This document shows, one piece after another, positions 54,703 through 63,725 of a DNA stretch of 64,000 nt (the first letter of the stretch is position 1; every line of letters begins with the position of its first letter). The position numbers and the translations under genes are program-made. The DNA is from Capsulimonas corticalis. Its GTDB lineage: Bacteria; Armatimonadota; Armatimonadia; Armatimonadales; Capsulimonadaceae. The stretch spans positions 6,076,001-6,140,000 of the forward strand of contig NZ_AP025739.1 of assembly GCF_003574315.2 (NCBI RefSeq). The letters run 5' to 3'. The notes below the pieces were generated by a model. It saw nothing but the letters and a program-made list of their open reading frames with translations, was not told the origin of the DNA and ran no database searches.

Positions 54703-57260
54703 TCCCACCGAACTTCCGAACCGGAGTGTGGACGCCTAGCGCCCACACTCCGTCCGCACGCGCGGCGCGACGGATCCGGCGTATGCTTTACGCCGGCGGC
54801 GCGCTGGCTTTCTTCACCCTCCCCGCTCACGGTGCGAATGGGAAGCGCGGCGAAACGAATATTCTTCCGCAAGCCACGCTCGCGGCCAGTCACTTCGGCC
54901 ATGACGCGCCCTGGTATAAGGAAAACATCCCCTTCTTCGAATGCTCGGATCCCCAGATTACCGAAATCTACTACTATCGCTGGAAGGACTACAAGTCGCA
55001 CCTGCGGGACCTGGGCGCGCGCGGCTACATCGCCACCGAATTTCTGGACGATGTCGGCTGGTCCCTCAAGCCCTACGAGAGCCTGAACGACGCCACCGCC
55101 TTCCACATCCACGAGGGCCGCTGGCTCCGGGATCGGCGCTACATGGACGATTATATCGACTTCATGTATCACGGCGGCAACGACCGGCATTTCAGCGAGT
55201 CCATTGCGGACGCCGCCTACTCCCGCTACCTTGTGGACTCGGACCGCGCGTTCGCCGTGAAGAACCTGGAGGAGATGAAGCGCATCTACCAGCAGTGGGA
55301 CGACCACTGGGACGCCGGAAAAGGGCTGTATTTTATCGAGCCGCTGCTGGACGCCACGGAATACACGATTTCATCCATCGACGCCTCAGGCGGTCGGGAT
55401 GGATTCGTGGGCGGAGACGCGTTCCGCCCCAGCATCAACAGCTTCATGTTCGCCAACGCGCGCGCTATCAGCCGGCTTTCCGCGCTGGCGGGAGACGCCG
55501 CAACCGCGCAGGAATACGCGTCCAAGGCTGATACTCTCCGGAGTCTGATGGAGCGAGATCTTTGGAACGACGATTTTCAGCACTATATCGATCGCTACAA
55601 AGTCAGCAACCAGTTCGTTCACTATTGGGACTTCATCCGTGGAAGAGAACTCGCCGGTTACACGCCGTGGTACTTTGACTTGCCGGATCGAGACCCCAAG
55701 TACGCGGCTTCATGGCGCCACATTCTCGATCCCGCTCGTCTGGGCGGCCCGGGCGGGATCCGCACCGTCGAACCGTCCTACGAGTATTATATGCGGCAGT
55801 ACCGGTATGCCCATGAGGACGGGAAAGATAAGCCGGAATGCCAGTGGAATGGCCCAAGCTGGCCGTTCCAAACCACGCTGGCGCTGGGCGGCCTGGCGAA
55901 TTTCCTCAACGACTATCCCAAACAAGCGATCATCGGCGATGACGATTACGTGCGTCTGCTCCGGCAATACACGCAGCAGCATTACCGAGATGGGAAGCCG
56001 GATTTACAGGAGGACTACGATCCGAACACCGGCCGCGCGATCGTCGGCCTGAACCGGAGCCATCATTACAACCATTCCGGCTATAACGACCTCGTGATCA
56101 CGGGGCTGGCGGGCCTGCGGCCACGCGCCGACGATATTCTGGAAATCAATCCGCTTCTACGCACAGGCTCAAAGTCGAAAAACCCAATCGCCTCACTGTG
56201 CCTGGAAAACGCGTCCTATCATGGCCGGCTTGTCACGATCCTCTATGACCGGGACGGCAAACACTACCATCGGGGCGTCGGACTGTCCGTGTGGGTGGAT
56301 GGCCGCCTGCTCGCGAAATCGCCGGCGCTGGGGCGCATATTGGTGAAGCTCCCCAAGCAAGCGGCGCCGCCTCGCCCAAGCACCCCATCACTTGCAAATC
56401 TGGCCGTGAACCTGACTCGAAGCGGCTTCCCGGCTCCCTCCGCCTCCCTGAACAGCGCCCCTGCAGATCTCTATCCAGCGGTCGACGGCCGCGTTTGGTT
56501 CTACCCGGAGCTGCGCAACTACTGGACGAACCTCGGCTCGCGGAGCCAGAGCGATTGGTTTAGCCTCGACTTAGGAAGCGTCAAAACCGTCCAATCGGCG
56601 CGCCTTTATTTCTACGGCGACGGCGCGAAGTTCAAGGCTCCCGCCAGCGCCGCGATCCAGTACTGGACAGGGAATAAATGGGCGGATGCGCCAGGCGGCA
56701 AGACCTCGGCGCTCAAACCCGTCGAGAACGGCGAAACCGTCATCCGCTTCGCGCCCGTTCAAACATCCCGCCTGCGCGTGCTCTTTGCCAATCCCGAAAG
56801 CGCCGCCGTGGCTCTGGTGGAGATGAAAGTCTACGGAACCCAACTGGTCGCCTCGCCGGAACGGACGGCCACAGCGCAAGTGACGGGACTGCCGCTCGAA
56901 CTCGAGGGATTGCAGCAGGAAAATTCACGCACCGGAGAATTCAACGGAAAACGATGGCGCGACGCCAACGATGGGGGCTATTTCGCCTTCGATCTCAAAA
57001 CCGCGCCCAACGCCCCGAACGCGCTTGTGGTGACCTATTGGGGCGGCGACGCCGGAAATCGCCGGTTCGACATCCTGGTGAACGGAGTCCATCTTGCGGA
57101 GCAGACGCTGGAGAACAACCAGCCGGGACAGTTCTTCGACGTGTCTTATCCCATCCCCACGGATCTCACGCAGGGAAAATCAACGATCACCGTACGCTTT
57201 CAAGCCAAACCCGGCGCCACCGCCGGCGGAGTATTTGGGGCGCAGCTGGCTCCGCGCTAG
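54699..57260 (+). CDS. Secreted six-hairpin glycoside hydrolase (MGH1/GH63-like) with discoidin-like and DUF6805-like domains
   Basis: 853 residues. A signal-like segment lies at about 28-48 ([18 protein letters not shown]) after a basic leader. The (alpha/alpha)6 catalytic region (about 60-560) has [31 protein letters not shown] and [13 protein letters not shown], resembling mannosylglycerate hydrolase/GH63-type enzymes. An F5/8C-like carbohydrate-binding domain covers about 590-740 and a DUF6805-like beta domain the last 115 residues. The exact substrate is unknown. The start overlaps the pseudopilin stop (ATGA). Confidence 0.82.
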   Translation: MIPPNFRTGVWTPSAHTPSARAARRIRRMLYAGGALAFFTLPAHGANGKRGETNILPQATLAASHFGHDAPWYKENIPFFECSDPQITEIYYYRWKDYKSHLRDLGARGYIATEFLDDVGWSLKPYESLNDATAFHIHEGRWLRDRRYMDDYIDFMYHGGNDRHFSESIADAAYSRYLVDSDRAFAVKNLEEMKRIYQQWDDHWDAGKGLYFIEPLLDATEYTISSIDASGGRDGFVGGDAFRPSINSFMFANARAISRLSALAGDAATAQEYASKADTLRSLMERDLWNDDFQHYIDRYKVSNQFVHYWDFIRGRELAGYTPWYFDLPDRDPKYAASWRHILDPARLGGPGGIRTVEPSYEYYMRQYRYAHEDGKDKPECQWNGPSWPFQTTLALGGLANFLNDYPKQAIIGDDDYVRLLRQYTQQHYRDGKPDLQEDYDPNTGRAIVGLNRSHHYNHSGYNDLVITGLAGLRPRADDILEINPLLRTGSKSKNPIASLCLENASYHGRLVTILYDRDGKHYHRGVGLSVWVDGRLLAKSPALGRILVKLPKQAAPPRPSTPSLANLAVNLTRSGFPAPSASLNSAPADLYPAVDGRVWFYPELRNYWTNLGSRSQSDWFSLDLGSVKTVQSARLYFYGDGAKFKAPASAAIQYWTGNKWADAPGGKTSALKPVENGETVIRFAPVQTSRLRVLFANPESAAVALVEMKVYGTQLVASPERTATAQVTGLPLELEGLQQENSRTGEFNGKRWRDANDGGYFAFDLKTAPNAPNALVVTYWGGDAGNRRFDILVNGVHLAEQTLENNQPGQFFDVSYPIPTDLTQGKSTITVRFQAKPGATAGGVFGAQLAPR

Positions 57261-57282
57261 GCGAGGATGCACCGATGGGCGC

Positions 57283-57307
57283 TATCGATGGGTGGCGTCC
57301 ATCGATA
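57283..57307 (+). terminator. Hairpin after the glycoside hydrolase gene
   Basis: A perfect 9-bp stem (TATCGATGG with CCATCGATA) and a 7-nt loop lie 22 bp after the stop. There is no T-run, so termination strength is uncertain. Confidence 0.45.
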
Positions 57308-57313
57308 AGAATG

Positions 57314-57434
57314 GCCGGCGGTTTATACATTTTGCGGAGTTAATGACGTAAAATATTTGCGGATTCCGTAGTAAGGCCGGCTTTCTTTTGCGTAAATTGC
57401 GTCATTAAATTGACAAAATGCATTAACCGCCGGC
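57314..57434. repeat. MITE-like element with about 34-bp imperfect inverted ends
   Basis: The left end (57314 rightward) and the right end (57434 leftward) share GCCGGCGGTT, CATTTTG and TTAATGACG in the same order and spacing when one is reversed. The interior is about 50 bp of AT-rich, non-coding sequence. It lies between convergent genes. Confidence 0.65.
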
Positions 57435-57462
57435 GCCATCTGCATTACGACGCATGGCCTAC

Positions 57463-57861
57463 CTACCCCACGCTCGGAACCTCGCTCTTATTCACCAAAA
57501 ACGCCGCCGAGCTCTCGAAATACTCCAGCATCACCTGGCGGAACGGCGCGAACTCCGGCGTGGCGTCCACGCCCGCCATCATGTGCGTCATCCAGGCTTC
57601 TTTTTCGGCTTCGCCGATCACGAACGGCACGTGGCGCATGCGCAGGCGGGGGTGGCCGCGCTGTTCGCCGTACTGGGTGTGGCCGCCGAAGCGCTGGATC
57701 AGAAAGAGCGCCAGGTGCTTTTTGGCGTCGGTCATGTCCTTCGGGTACATCGGGCGGATCAGAGGCTCCGTCTCAATGCCGCGATAGAATGCTTCGACGA
57801 GGGCGTAAAACGGGGCGTCGCCGCCGACCTTTTCGTAGATCTCAACTGTTGGGTCATCCAT
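57463..57861 (-). CDS. Truncated hemoglobin, group II
   Basis: 132 residues, a 2-over-2 globin. Tyr25 is the B10 residue, RGHPRLRMRHVPF holds the proximal His77, and Trp90 takes the G8 position that defines group II (trHbO). Such proteins bind O2 or NO and may shuttle O2 or handle peroxide and NO. TATAAT at 57868-57873 on the minus strand ends 6 bp before the ATG, so the mRNA may be leaderless. It is convergent with the glycoside hydrolase gene and upstream of sod. Confidence 0.94.
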   Translation of the reverse strand: MDDPTVEIYEKVGGDAPFYALVEAFYRGIETEPLIRPMYPKDMTDAKKHLALFLIQRFGGHTQYGEQRGHPRLRMRHVPFVIGEAEKEAWMTHMMAGVDATPEFAPFRQVMLEYFESSAAFLVNKSEVPSVG

Positions 57862-57867
57862 GGTTTT

Positions 57868-57873
57868 ATTATA
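57868..57873 (-). promoter_or_regulatory. -10 box (TATAAT) abutting the truncated hemoglobin start
   Basis: A perfect TATAAT on the minus strand places the transcription start at or next to the start codon. The -35 is weak (ATCTCT at 17 bp). Confidence 0.5.
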
Positions 57874-57994
57874 CCTGCGACAAACGCGCGAGAGATTTGA
57901 TAGTAATTTTCTCGCAAATCCGGAACTTAAGGAATGCGTTTTGTGGTTATTGGCGTGTGCGCCGGCGTTTTAGGGTTTCAATTCAGAAGCGCTC

Positions 57995-58010
57995 CCGGTA
58001 TAATTACCGG
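57995..58010. promoter_or_regulatory. Operator-like palindrome over the sod -10 box
   Basis: CCGGTA-TAAT-TACCGG is a perfect inverted repeat whose centre forms the -10 TATAAT (57999-58004). A repressor at this site would block the promoter directly. The -35 (TTTCAA, 17-bp spacer) is weak. Confidence 0.5.
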
Positions 58011-58123
58011 TGGCTTTTGGCGCCGAAGCAGGCGCCCCGCTCCCTGGCCGAGGCCGGATGAGCGGCAGAGTTGATCTTTTCGCTGAAAGCATGCACACGA
58101 CAGATATTGTTTGGAGGAAAACG

Positions 58124-58735
58124 ATGCCCCAGGTATTACCCGCCCTGCCCTACGCGTTCAACGCCCTTGAGCCGCATATCGATGCGCAGACCATGGAAAT
58201 CCATCACGACAAGCATCACGCCGCCTACGTGAACAACTTGAACGCCGCGATCGAGAAGCATCCCGAACTTGGCGACAAGACGGCGGAAGAGCTGATCAAG
58301 GACCTCGGCGCCGTTCCCGAAGACATTCGCCCGGCCGTCCGCAACAACGGCGGCGGCCATGTGAACCACTCCCAGTTCTGGGAGACCCTGACCCCGGGCG
58401 GCGCGACCGCTCCGACCGGCGCGCTGGCCGACGCCATCAACGCGACCTTCGGGAGCTTTGACGCCTTCAAGACCGCGTTCAACGACGCCGGCGTCAAGCG
58501 CTTCGGCAGCGGCTGGGCGTGGCTTGTCCAGGGCGCCGACGGCAAGCTGGCGATTGTCAGCACCCCGAACCAGGACAACCCCATCACCGACGGTCACACC
58601 CCGATCCTCGGCAACGATGTCTGGGAGCATGCGTACTACCTGAAGTATCAGAACCGCCGCCCGGAGTACCTGGCCGCCTTCTGGAACGTCGTCAACTGGG
58701 ACATCGTCGGCGCTCGCTACGACGCCGCCGCGTAA
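58124..58735 (+). CDS. sodA: Superoxide dismutase, Mn-type (Fe/Mn family)
   Basis: 203 residues. Metal ligands are present: His in [13 protein letters not shown] (about 27), His in [12 protein letters not shown], and Asp/His in [11 protein letters not shown]. The GGH-x-NH pattern and the Gln in TPNQDNP favour manganese over iron. It dismutates superoxide to O2 and H2O2. ATG 58124 has GGAGG 7 bp upstream. It has no signal peptide, so it is cytoplasmic. A terminator follows. Confidence 0.96.
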   Translation: MPQVLPALPYAFNALEPHIDAQTMEIHHDKHHAAYVNNLNAAIEKHPELGDKTAEELIKDLGAVPEDIRPAVRNNGGGHVNHSQFWETLTPGGATAPTGALADAINATFGSFDAFKTAFNDAGVKRFGSGWAWLVQGADGKLAIVSTPNQDNPITDGHTPILGNDVWEHAYYLKYQNRRPEYLAAFWNVVNWDIVGARYDAAA

Positions 58736-58750
58736 TCGTCTCTCGTAAGA

Positions 58751-58797
58751 ACGAATATGGGGACGCCGGATATTTCCCGCGTCCCCATATTCGTTTC
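58751..58797 (+). terminator. Intrinsic terminator of sod
   Basis: A perfect 16-bp stem (58751-58766 with 58779-58794), a 12-nt loop and TTTCG follow 15 bp after the stop. Confidence 0.75.
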
Positions 58798-58802
58798 GAG
58801 AA

Positions 58803-58832
58803 TTGACGCCCTTACTGTGCAAGTGCTATACT
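58803..58832 (+). promoter_or_regulatory. Promoter TTGACG-N18-TATACT
   Basis: The -35 is at 58803-58808 and the -10 at 58827-58832, about 37 bp upstream of the next start codon. Confidence 0.65.
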
Positions 58833-58869
58833 ACGCTTAGAATTCACCAGGTTTTTCGGGAGAATCGCG

Positions 58870-59226
58870 ATGTCCGCTAACGAAATCAGCGCCGGTCTTA
58901 CGGAAAAGGTCAACGAGTATCGGATGATGAGCGCGCCGCTCGAACAGGCGATGCGCGAATTAGAGTACGCGCAGTCGCTGCTCAAGGCGCGCGCCGAAGA
59001 CGATATCTCGAAGACGGTCCCGGCGCTCGCGGCGCTCGCGGATATTCTGGACATCTCGTCCTTGGACCTGCTGACGGCGCCAGACCGGCTGGCGTTTTTG
59101 CAGGAAGCAATGCAGCGCCGGGAAATCACCGCCGAGGAAGTCGGACATCAAATGCGGGCGCAGGTGGAGTCGGCGCAGTCGCGCGATGAACTGAAAGCAC
59201 TGGGCCTGGGCGAGCAGATTTCTTAG
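58870..59226 (+). CDS. Hypothetical helical protein, 118 residues
   Basis: The family is not recognised. The product is soluble, acidic and almost entirely helical, with Leu/Ala/Glu-rich segments (LEQAMRELEYAQSLLKARAE at about 24-43) and no cysteine. A good promoter and a GGGAG ribosome site support expression as a single gene. No function can be assigned. Confidence 0.75.
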   Translation: MSANEISAGLTEKVNEYRMMSAPLEQAMRELEYAQSLLKARAEDDISKTVPALAALADILDISSLDLLTAPDRLAFLQEAMQRREITAEEVGHQMRAQVESAQSRDELKALGLGEQIS

Positions 59227-59257
59227 CCAAACGCCAGAAATCGCCGCTGAAATGAAC

Positions 59258-59292
59258 AAAGGGGGAAGAAGCATCGTGCTCCTTCCCCCTTC
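59258..59292. terminator. Bidirectional terminator between convergent small genes
   Basis: GGGGGAAG (59261-59268) pairs with CTTCCCCC (59282-59289), flanked by AA/TT, with T-rich sequence on both outer sides (TTCGCTTATT and, on the minus strand, TTTGTTCATTT). Confidence 0.7.
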
Positions 59293-59325
59293 GCTTATTA
59301 ACTACCGAAATGAACGGTCCGCAAA

Positions 59326-59559
59326 TTAATGTGTGGACGCCATCTCACCCTGCCGTGGGCGGGAAATCTGATCCCAGGTATTGTTGACGCGCTGATAACA
59401 TGCGACGCGACCGTCGAGGCTCGCCGGTAGGACGTCCTCCTGCTCGAGAACGATACTTCTACCATTTCCCCCGACCTGCTTGTAACGCCCTGGGTGAACC
59501 CGCTGACCCGCGAGATACAGGTCATCGTTCTGCTCGTGAAATTCAGGACCTTGCCACAT
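59326..59559 (-). CDS. Small hypothetical protein, 77 residues
   Basis: The family is not recognised. The protein is soluble, with the segments DDLYLAGQRVHPGRYKQVGG and VLEQEDVLPASLDGRVACYQ. The pattern suggests a compact beta fold. A strong AAGGAG site 7 bp before ATG 59559 and a terminator behind it argue that it is real. The overlapping open frame in another phase (59298-59525) has no such signal. Confidence 0.65.
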   Translation of the reverse strand: MWQGPEFHEQNDDLYLAGQRVHPGRYKQVGGNGRSIVLEQEDVLPASLDGRVACYQRVNNTWDQISRPRQGEMASTH

Positions 59560-59803
59560 TTTACATCTCCTTAAGTGGTCGCTCGTGTTAACTTGAATAA
59601 GGGTGGGTCAACCCATCCTTGGGCTGCGTCCATCGATATTCTTCCACCATTTCATGGTATTTTAACCTGTTTTTTTGCGCTCATTGAAAGACGGACGATT
59701 TTATTTTTCCAAAGCGCCGTCTGAGATTGAGGATTGATGCAATCTGGGCGCCTGGAGCGGGTCGTTAATGCGGGCGATTATGCTATAATTCGCCATCACG
59801 CCA
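59560..59803. other. Divergent intergenic region before the lipid kinase gene
   Basis: 244 bp without a supported gene. It holds the leader of the 77-residue gene on the left and a TATAAT box (59784-59789) near the right end. Confidence 0.5.
59784..59789 (+). promoter_or_regulatory. -10 box (TATAAT) close to the lipid kinase start
   Basis: A perfect TATAAT ends 14 bp before the ATG at 59804. With a start about 7 bp after the -10 the leader would be about 7 nt, and no Shine-Dalgarno sequence is present. Confidence 0.5.
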
Positions 59804-60727
59804 ATGCCTTATTCCACAACAAATGTCGTCATCGTCAATCCCACCGCCGGTCGGGGGGAAGCAGGCAAGCAAGTTCCAGCGATCCGCCGGCTGCTGGACT
59901 CCGATTCGGCCGACTGGGTCTGGCTCTACACTAAGGCGCGCGGCGACGCCGAAAGCATGGCGCGCGAAGCGGCCGCCGGCGGCGCGAAGATCGTCGTGGC
60001 TGTGGGCGGCGACGGCACCTTGCACGAAGTCGCGAACGGCCTCCTGGGCACGCAGACGACCCTGGGACTGATTCCTTTCGGCACCGGCAACGATCTGGCG
60101 CGTTCCTTGAATCTCTTTGGGAACTTGGAGGTCGCCTGCCGCGCTGTTACCCACGGGCGGATATTGCATCTCGATGTCGGCGTGATCGAGGGCGCGGGAT
60201 TCGACGGTCCTCGCCACTTTCTCGTGATCGCGGGAACCGGATTCGATGCGCGCACAGCGCAAACGGTCAACAATGGCGTCAAATGGATCGCCGGCGCGCC
60301 GGCCTATGTCATCGGGGCGGTCAAAACGCTGATGGGCTTCAGTCCGTTCGCGCTGACGCTGACGGCGGACGGCGAGAAGCGCGAAACGCGCGCGATGTTT
60401 GTCTCGGTGGCGAACGCCGAGACGACCGGCGGCGGCATGAAGATCGCGCCGGGAGCGAAGGTCGATGACGGTCAGTTCGATATCTGCCTGGTCGGGGCCG
60501 TTTCGAAGCTGACGCTGCTGCACCAGCTCACGAAAGTTTTTGACGGCGCGCATGTGCGCCACCCCGCCGTCACGATACTGCGCGCTTCGGAGATCACGCT
60601 GGAGGCCGATCCGCCGCAGCCGCTGCTGATTGACGGCGAAGTTTTGGGGACGACTCCCGCAAAGATCACCCTCCTGCGCGGCGCCCTGCCGATGCTGGTT
60701 CCCGCCGAGTCGAATACCGTTGCGTAA
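59804..60727 (+). CDS. Diacylglycerol kinase-family lipid kinase (YegS/DagK-like)
   Basis: 307 residues. The nucleotide motif GGDGTLHEV (68-76) and PFGTGNDLAR (91-100) are diagnostic of the DAGK catalytic domain, and the C-terminal beta-sandwich is present. It phosphorylates diacylglycerol or a related lipid, recycling it toward phosphatidate. The downstream cdsA would use that phosphatidate, so the operon fits phospholipid synthesis. The mRNA is probably almost leaderless. Confidence 0.92.
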   Translation: MPYSTTNVVIVNPTAGRGEAGKQVPAIRRLLDSDSADWVWLYTKARGDAESMAREAAAGGAKIVVAVGGDGTLHEVANGLLGTQTTLGLIPFGTGNDLARSLNLFGNLEVACRAVTHGRILHLDVGVIEGAGFDGPRHFLVIAGTGFDARTAQTVNNGVKWIAGAPAYVIGAVKTLMGFSPFALTLTADGEKRETRAMFVSVANAETTGGGMKIAPGAKVDDGQFDICLVGAVSKLTLLHQLTKVFDGAHVRHPAVTILRASEITLEADPPQPLLIDGEVLGTTPAKITLLRGALPMLVPAESNTVA

Positions 60728-60746
60728 CGGGGAGCGTCTGGGGCTA

Positions 60747-61490
60747 ATGGACGCCGTGATTCCCGCCGGCGGCGAGATCGACGCCGCGTACCAGGATGCC
60801 GCCGGATCGCGCCACCGAGCCCTGGCGCCCATCGGTCGGAGCCAGACACCGGTGATGCAGATCGTCGTCGATGCGCTGCGCGGCAGCGGCGCCGTCGCGT
60901 CCATCATCGCGGTCGGGCATCCAGATTTACAGTCGAAAATCCAGGGCGTGGATCGGTGGATCGACGCCGCGCCCTCCGGCCCGGAAAACATTCTCGCCGG
61001 CTTAGCTCAGGCAAAAACGCCGATGGCGCTGGTGTGCACGTCCGACCTGCCGTTTCTTCAGGCGCAGAGCGTCGCGGCGTTCGCCGAGCGTATTCCCGCC
61101 GACGCGGACATCGCCCTGGGGCTGGTCGATGCGGATGAGTTCAATCGCGCTTACCATGACGCCCCGCCGTCGACGTTCGTCACTCTGCGCGGCATGGCGC
61201 CGGCGACCATCAGCGGGCTGTTCGCGACACGCCCAAAAACGCTGATTGACAACAGCGACCTGCTCCGCACGGCGTTTGAGTCGCGCAAGAGTCAGTGGCG
61301 ATCGGCGCAGCTTTTGGGACCGCGTTTGACGTGGCGGTTTTTGACCCGATCGCTGGCGCTCGGCGCGGTGGTTCAGCGCGCCGAGGCGATCCTGGGATGC
61401 CGCGCCGCCGTCCTTGAGGGAAGCGCGCCGGATCTCGCATTCGATATTGACGCCGTTGAAGATTATCAATACGCCAAAACCAGAAAGTGA
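60747..61490 (+). CDS. MobA-like nucleotidyltransferase domain protein
   Basis: 247 residues. The start MDAVIPAGGEIDAAY resembles the LAGG nucleotide loop of MobA/GT-A NTP transferases but lacks the usual GxSxRMG. Conserved pieces include GRSQTPVMQIVVDAL and VCTSDLPFLQ, with the metal-binding Asp. The substrate is unknown; a CTP- or GTP-dependent sugar or lipid head-group step is possible given its neighbours. It lies 19 bp after the kinase and 16 bp before cdsA. The start is uncertain. Confidence 0.75.
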   Translation: MDAVIPAGGEIDAAYQDAAGSRHRALAPIGRSQTPVMQIVVDALRGSGAVASIIAVGHPDLQSKIQGVDRWIDAAPSGPENILAGLAQAKTPMALVCTSDLPFLQAQSVAAFAERIPADADIALGLVDADEFNRAYHDAPPSTFVTLRGMAPATISGLFATRPKTLIDNSDLLRTAFESRKSQWRSAQLLGPRLTWRFLTRSLALGAVVQRAEAILGCRAAVLEGSAPDLAFDIDAVEDYQYAKTRK

Positions 61491-61506
61491 CACGAAGAAC
61501 GGCGCT

Positions 61507-62382
61507 ATGATACACGCAGCCGCAAAGCCCTCTCGTCCCATGCTGGTGCGGATCGGCACCGGGATCGTCGGCGCCCTTTTGTACAGCATCATGATCTTCC
61601 TCGGCGACGGCCTGCCGTTCGCCGCGGGCGTCGCCGTCTTCGCCGTGCTTGGGGTGGACGAGTTTTACCGAGCCGTCCGGACTCAGGGCGCCGATCCCAA
61701 CAAAGTTCTCGGATTCCTCGCCTGTATCGTATTTCAATACGCGGCCTGGACGCATGGGGGCGCGGCGTTTGCCTCGTACCTTCCCGCCGTCCTGATGCTG
61801 ATGGTGATGGCGAACTTGATCACGGAGATGGTGAAGCGCCAGCCGCGCCCGATCATCAGTGTCGGATCGACGCTGCTGGGCGCCGTCTATGTCGGCTGGC
61901 TCTTTTCCTACCTCACGCTGCTGCGCAGCACCAACGCCAATATCCTGACGCCGCCGATCCACGGCACCACAACGGCCGAATGGCTGGTGGTGTTCGTGAC
62001 CGCGACGACCTGGCTTTCCGACGCCGGCGCGCTCTTTGCGGGCCGGGCACTGGGCCGCAACAAACTAGCGCCGGAGATCAGCCCCGCCAAAACGGTGGAG
62101 GGCAGCATCGGCGGCTTGATCGCGTCGGGCCTGGGCGGCGTTGTCCTCAGCTTATGGCTGCATCTGCCGATGGGACACGCCATTATCCTGGGCGTCCTCT
62201 GCGGCTTCGCCGGGCAGATCGGCGACCTTTGCGAATCCCTGCTCAAGCGCGAGCTGAGCATCAAGGACTTCGGGCACTGGATTCCCGGCCACGGGGGGGT
62301 TCTGGACCGCATCGACAGCCTGCTCTTTTCGGCGCCGCTGGCGTTCTATTACATCCAGTTCTTCCTGATCAACAAGCATTAG
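61507..62382 (+). CDS. cdsA: Phosphatidate cytidylyltransferase CdsA
   Basis: 291 residues with about eight membrane helices. The C-terminal CDS signature is clear: ISPAKTVEGSIGG (about 196-208) and KDFGHWIPGHGGVLDRIDSL (about 256-275). It makes CDP-diacylglycerol from CTP and phosphatidate, the branch point of phospholipid synthesis. The ATG at 61507 is chosen to begin before the first helix. The usual neighbours uppS and dxr are absent. Confidence 0.95.
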   Translation: MIHAAAKPSRPMLVRIGTGIVGALLYSIMIFLGDGLPFAAGVAVFAVLGVDEFYRAVRTQGADPNKVLGFLACIVFQYAAWTHGGAAFASYLPAVLMLMVMANLITEMVKRQPRPIISVGSTLLGAVYVGWLFSYLTLLRSTNANILTPPIHGTTTAEWLVVFVTATTWLSDAGALFAGRALGRNKLAPEISPAKTVEGSIGGLIASGLGGVVLSLWLHLPMGHAIILGVLCGFAGQIGDLCESLLKRELSIKDFGHWIPGHGGVLDRIDSLLFSAPLAFYYIQFFLINKH

Positions 62383-62411
62383 AGAAATTCGCAAGCACTC
62401 GAGAAATCACC

Positions 62412-63638
62412 ATGGCCTCAAGAACGCGTCTTCCGCTCCGCGCCGCTCTCCTGCCGGCTTTGGGCCTCTGCTCTGCTTTCACCTCGATCGCTGCACACGC
62501 GCAGGCGCCGCTGCGCTGCCTGATCGTCGGCGGCGGGCCGGACAAGCAGTACAACCAAGTCGCGATCGAGAGCAATGTGCGATACGTCCAGCGTCTCCTG
62601 CCGACCGGGACCAAGAAACGCGTGCTGTTCACCAACGGAAGCCTCACCGCCGCCAACGTCCAGTACGAAGACGAGCATCAGCACGAGCGCTACCGCGCCA
62701 CGACCCTGAAATCGATCGACGGTCCGGCGCGCCTTGCAACCTTCCAAAAGACTTTCAGCGGCCTTTCCGCCGACGCCGGCGGCCCCTTCCTGCTCTACTT
62801 CACCGGGCATGGCAGTCCGGACGAAGACGGGACCTACACCAACAACGCCTATGACATGTGGGCCGACGACGTGCTCACGGTGGACTCGCTTTCCGACGCG
62901 CTCGACAACGCCGACGCATCCTCCCCAACGGTGCTCGTGATGGCGCAGTGCTTTTCCGGAGCGTTCGCCGATGTCGTCTTCCGAAGCGCCCACACCAAGG
63001 GCCCTTCGCTGCGTCCCAATTTCTGCGGTTTCTTCGCCAGCGTCTCCGTACGCCCCGCCGCCGGCTGCACACCCGAAGTCAACGAAGCCGACTATCACGA
63101 CTTCACATCCTATTTCTTCGGCGCCCTCAGCGGCCACGACCGTCTCGGCCACGCCGTCACCGGCGCCGACTACGATCGCGACGGGCGAGTCGGCATGAAC
63201 GAAGCCTTCGCCTACGCCCTGATTCACGACCCGTCCATCGACACCCCCGTGTCCACATCCGACGCCTTCGTGCGCCGCTACGTCAAGACACCCGAACCAA
63301 TCGTCTTCCACACCGCCTACTCCGATGTCCTCAAATGGGCCTCTCCGCCGCAGGCCGCCGCCCTCGAAGCCCTCTCCAAGCAGCTCGGCCTGCACGGCGA
63401 GCTGCGCCTGCTGACCGCCTACCGCACCTTCAAACAGCGCACGACCGACACGCCCGACGCCGACGCCCCCGAAGACGAAGACGAGCTCACCGCCCGCTGG
63501 ATCCGCATCGTCCGCCTCGCCAAAACCATCGTCCTCGCCCACACGCTCACCACCGGCCCCGACGAGGCCCTCAAAACCCAATACGCCGCTTTGCTCCAGG
63601 CTGAATCCGCCAATCCGATCGCTCCCAAAACTCCTTAA
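62412..63638 (+). CDS. Secreted caspase-like (clan CD) cysteine protease with embedded EF-hand
   Basis: 408 residues. The signal peptide is about 1-31 (ending AHAQA). The caspase-hemoglobinase fold has the catalytic His133 in FLLYFTGHGS and Cys180 in VLVMAQCFSGAFA, like C13/C14 peptidases. A perfect EF-hand calcium loop (Asp253 to Glu264, DYDRDGRVGMNE) follows. Calcium activation is plausible, as in metacaspases. It probably acts outside the cytoplasm. It begins 29 bp after cdsA and has a Pro/Asp/Glu-rich linker near 365-385. Confidence 0.85.
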   Translation: MASRTRLPLRAALLPALGLCSAFTSIAAHAQAPLRCLIVGGGPDKQYNQVAIESNVRYVQRLLPTGTKKRVLFTNGSLTAANVQYEDEHQHERYRATTLKSIDGPARLATFQKTFSGLSADAGGPFLLYFTGHGSPDEDGTYTNNAYDMWADDVLTVDSLSDALDNADASSPTVLVMAQCFSGAFADVVFRSAHTKGPSLRPNFCGFFASVSVRPAAGCTPEVNEADYHDFTSYFFGALSGHDRLGHAVTGADYDRDGRVGMNEAFAYALIHDPSIDTPVSTSDAFVRRYVKTPEPIVFHTAYSDVLKWASPPQAAALEALSKQLGLHGELRLLTAYRTFKQRTTDTPDADAPEDEDELTARWIRIVRLAKTIVLAHTLTTGPDEALKTQYAALLQAESANPIAPKTP

Positions 63639-63725
63639 CGACTCGTAATTATGGGATAAAATAAGATCGGCTTCGTAAGTCCAGGAGCTCACTCGCAGAG
63701 GGATATCGTTCGGGAGAATTGTGTC

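Noticed and set aside
59298-59525. Alternative minus-strand frame at the 77-residue gene
   Set aside because: It has no ribosome site. The 59326-59559 frame has AAGGAG at good spacing.
57295-59638. 13-mer GCGTCCATCGATA shared by 57295-57307 and 59626-59638
   Set aside because: The copies sit in unlike contexts, one forming a hairpin and one not. Two occurrences of a 13-mer containing an ATCGAT palindrome are not enough to call a repeat family.
61980-62411. Upstream extension of the caspase-like gene
   Set aside because: It overlaps cdsA and is Arg-rich shadow sequence. The signal peptide begins at ATG 62412.
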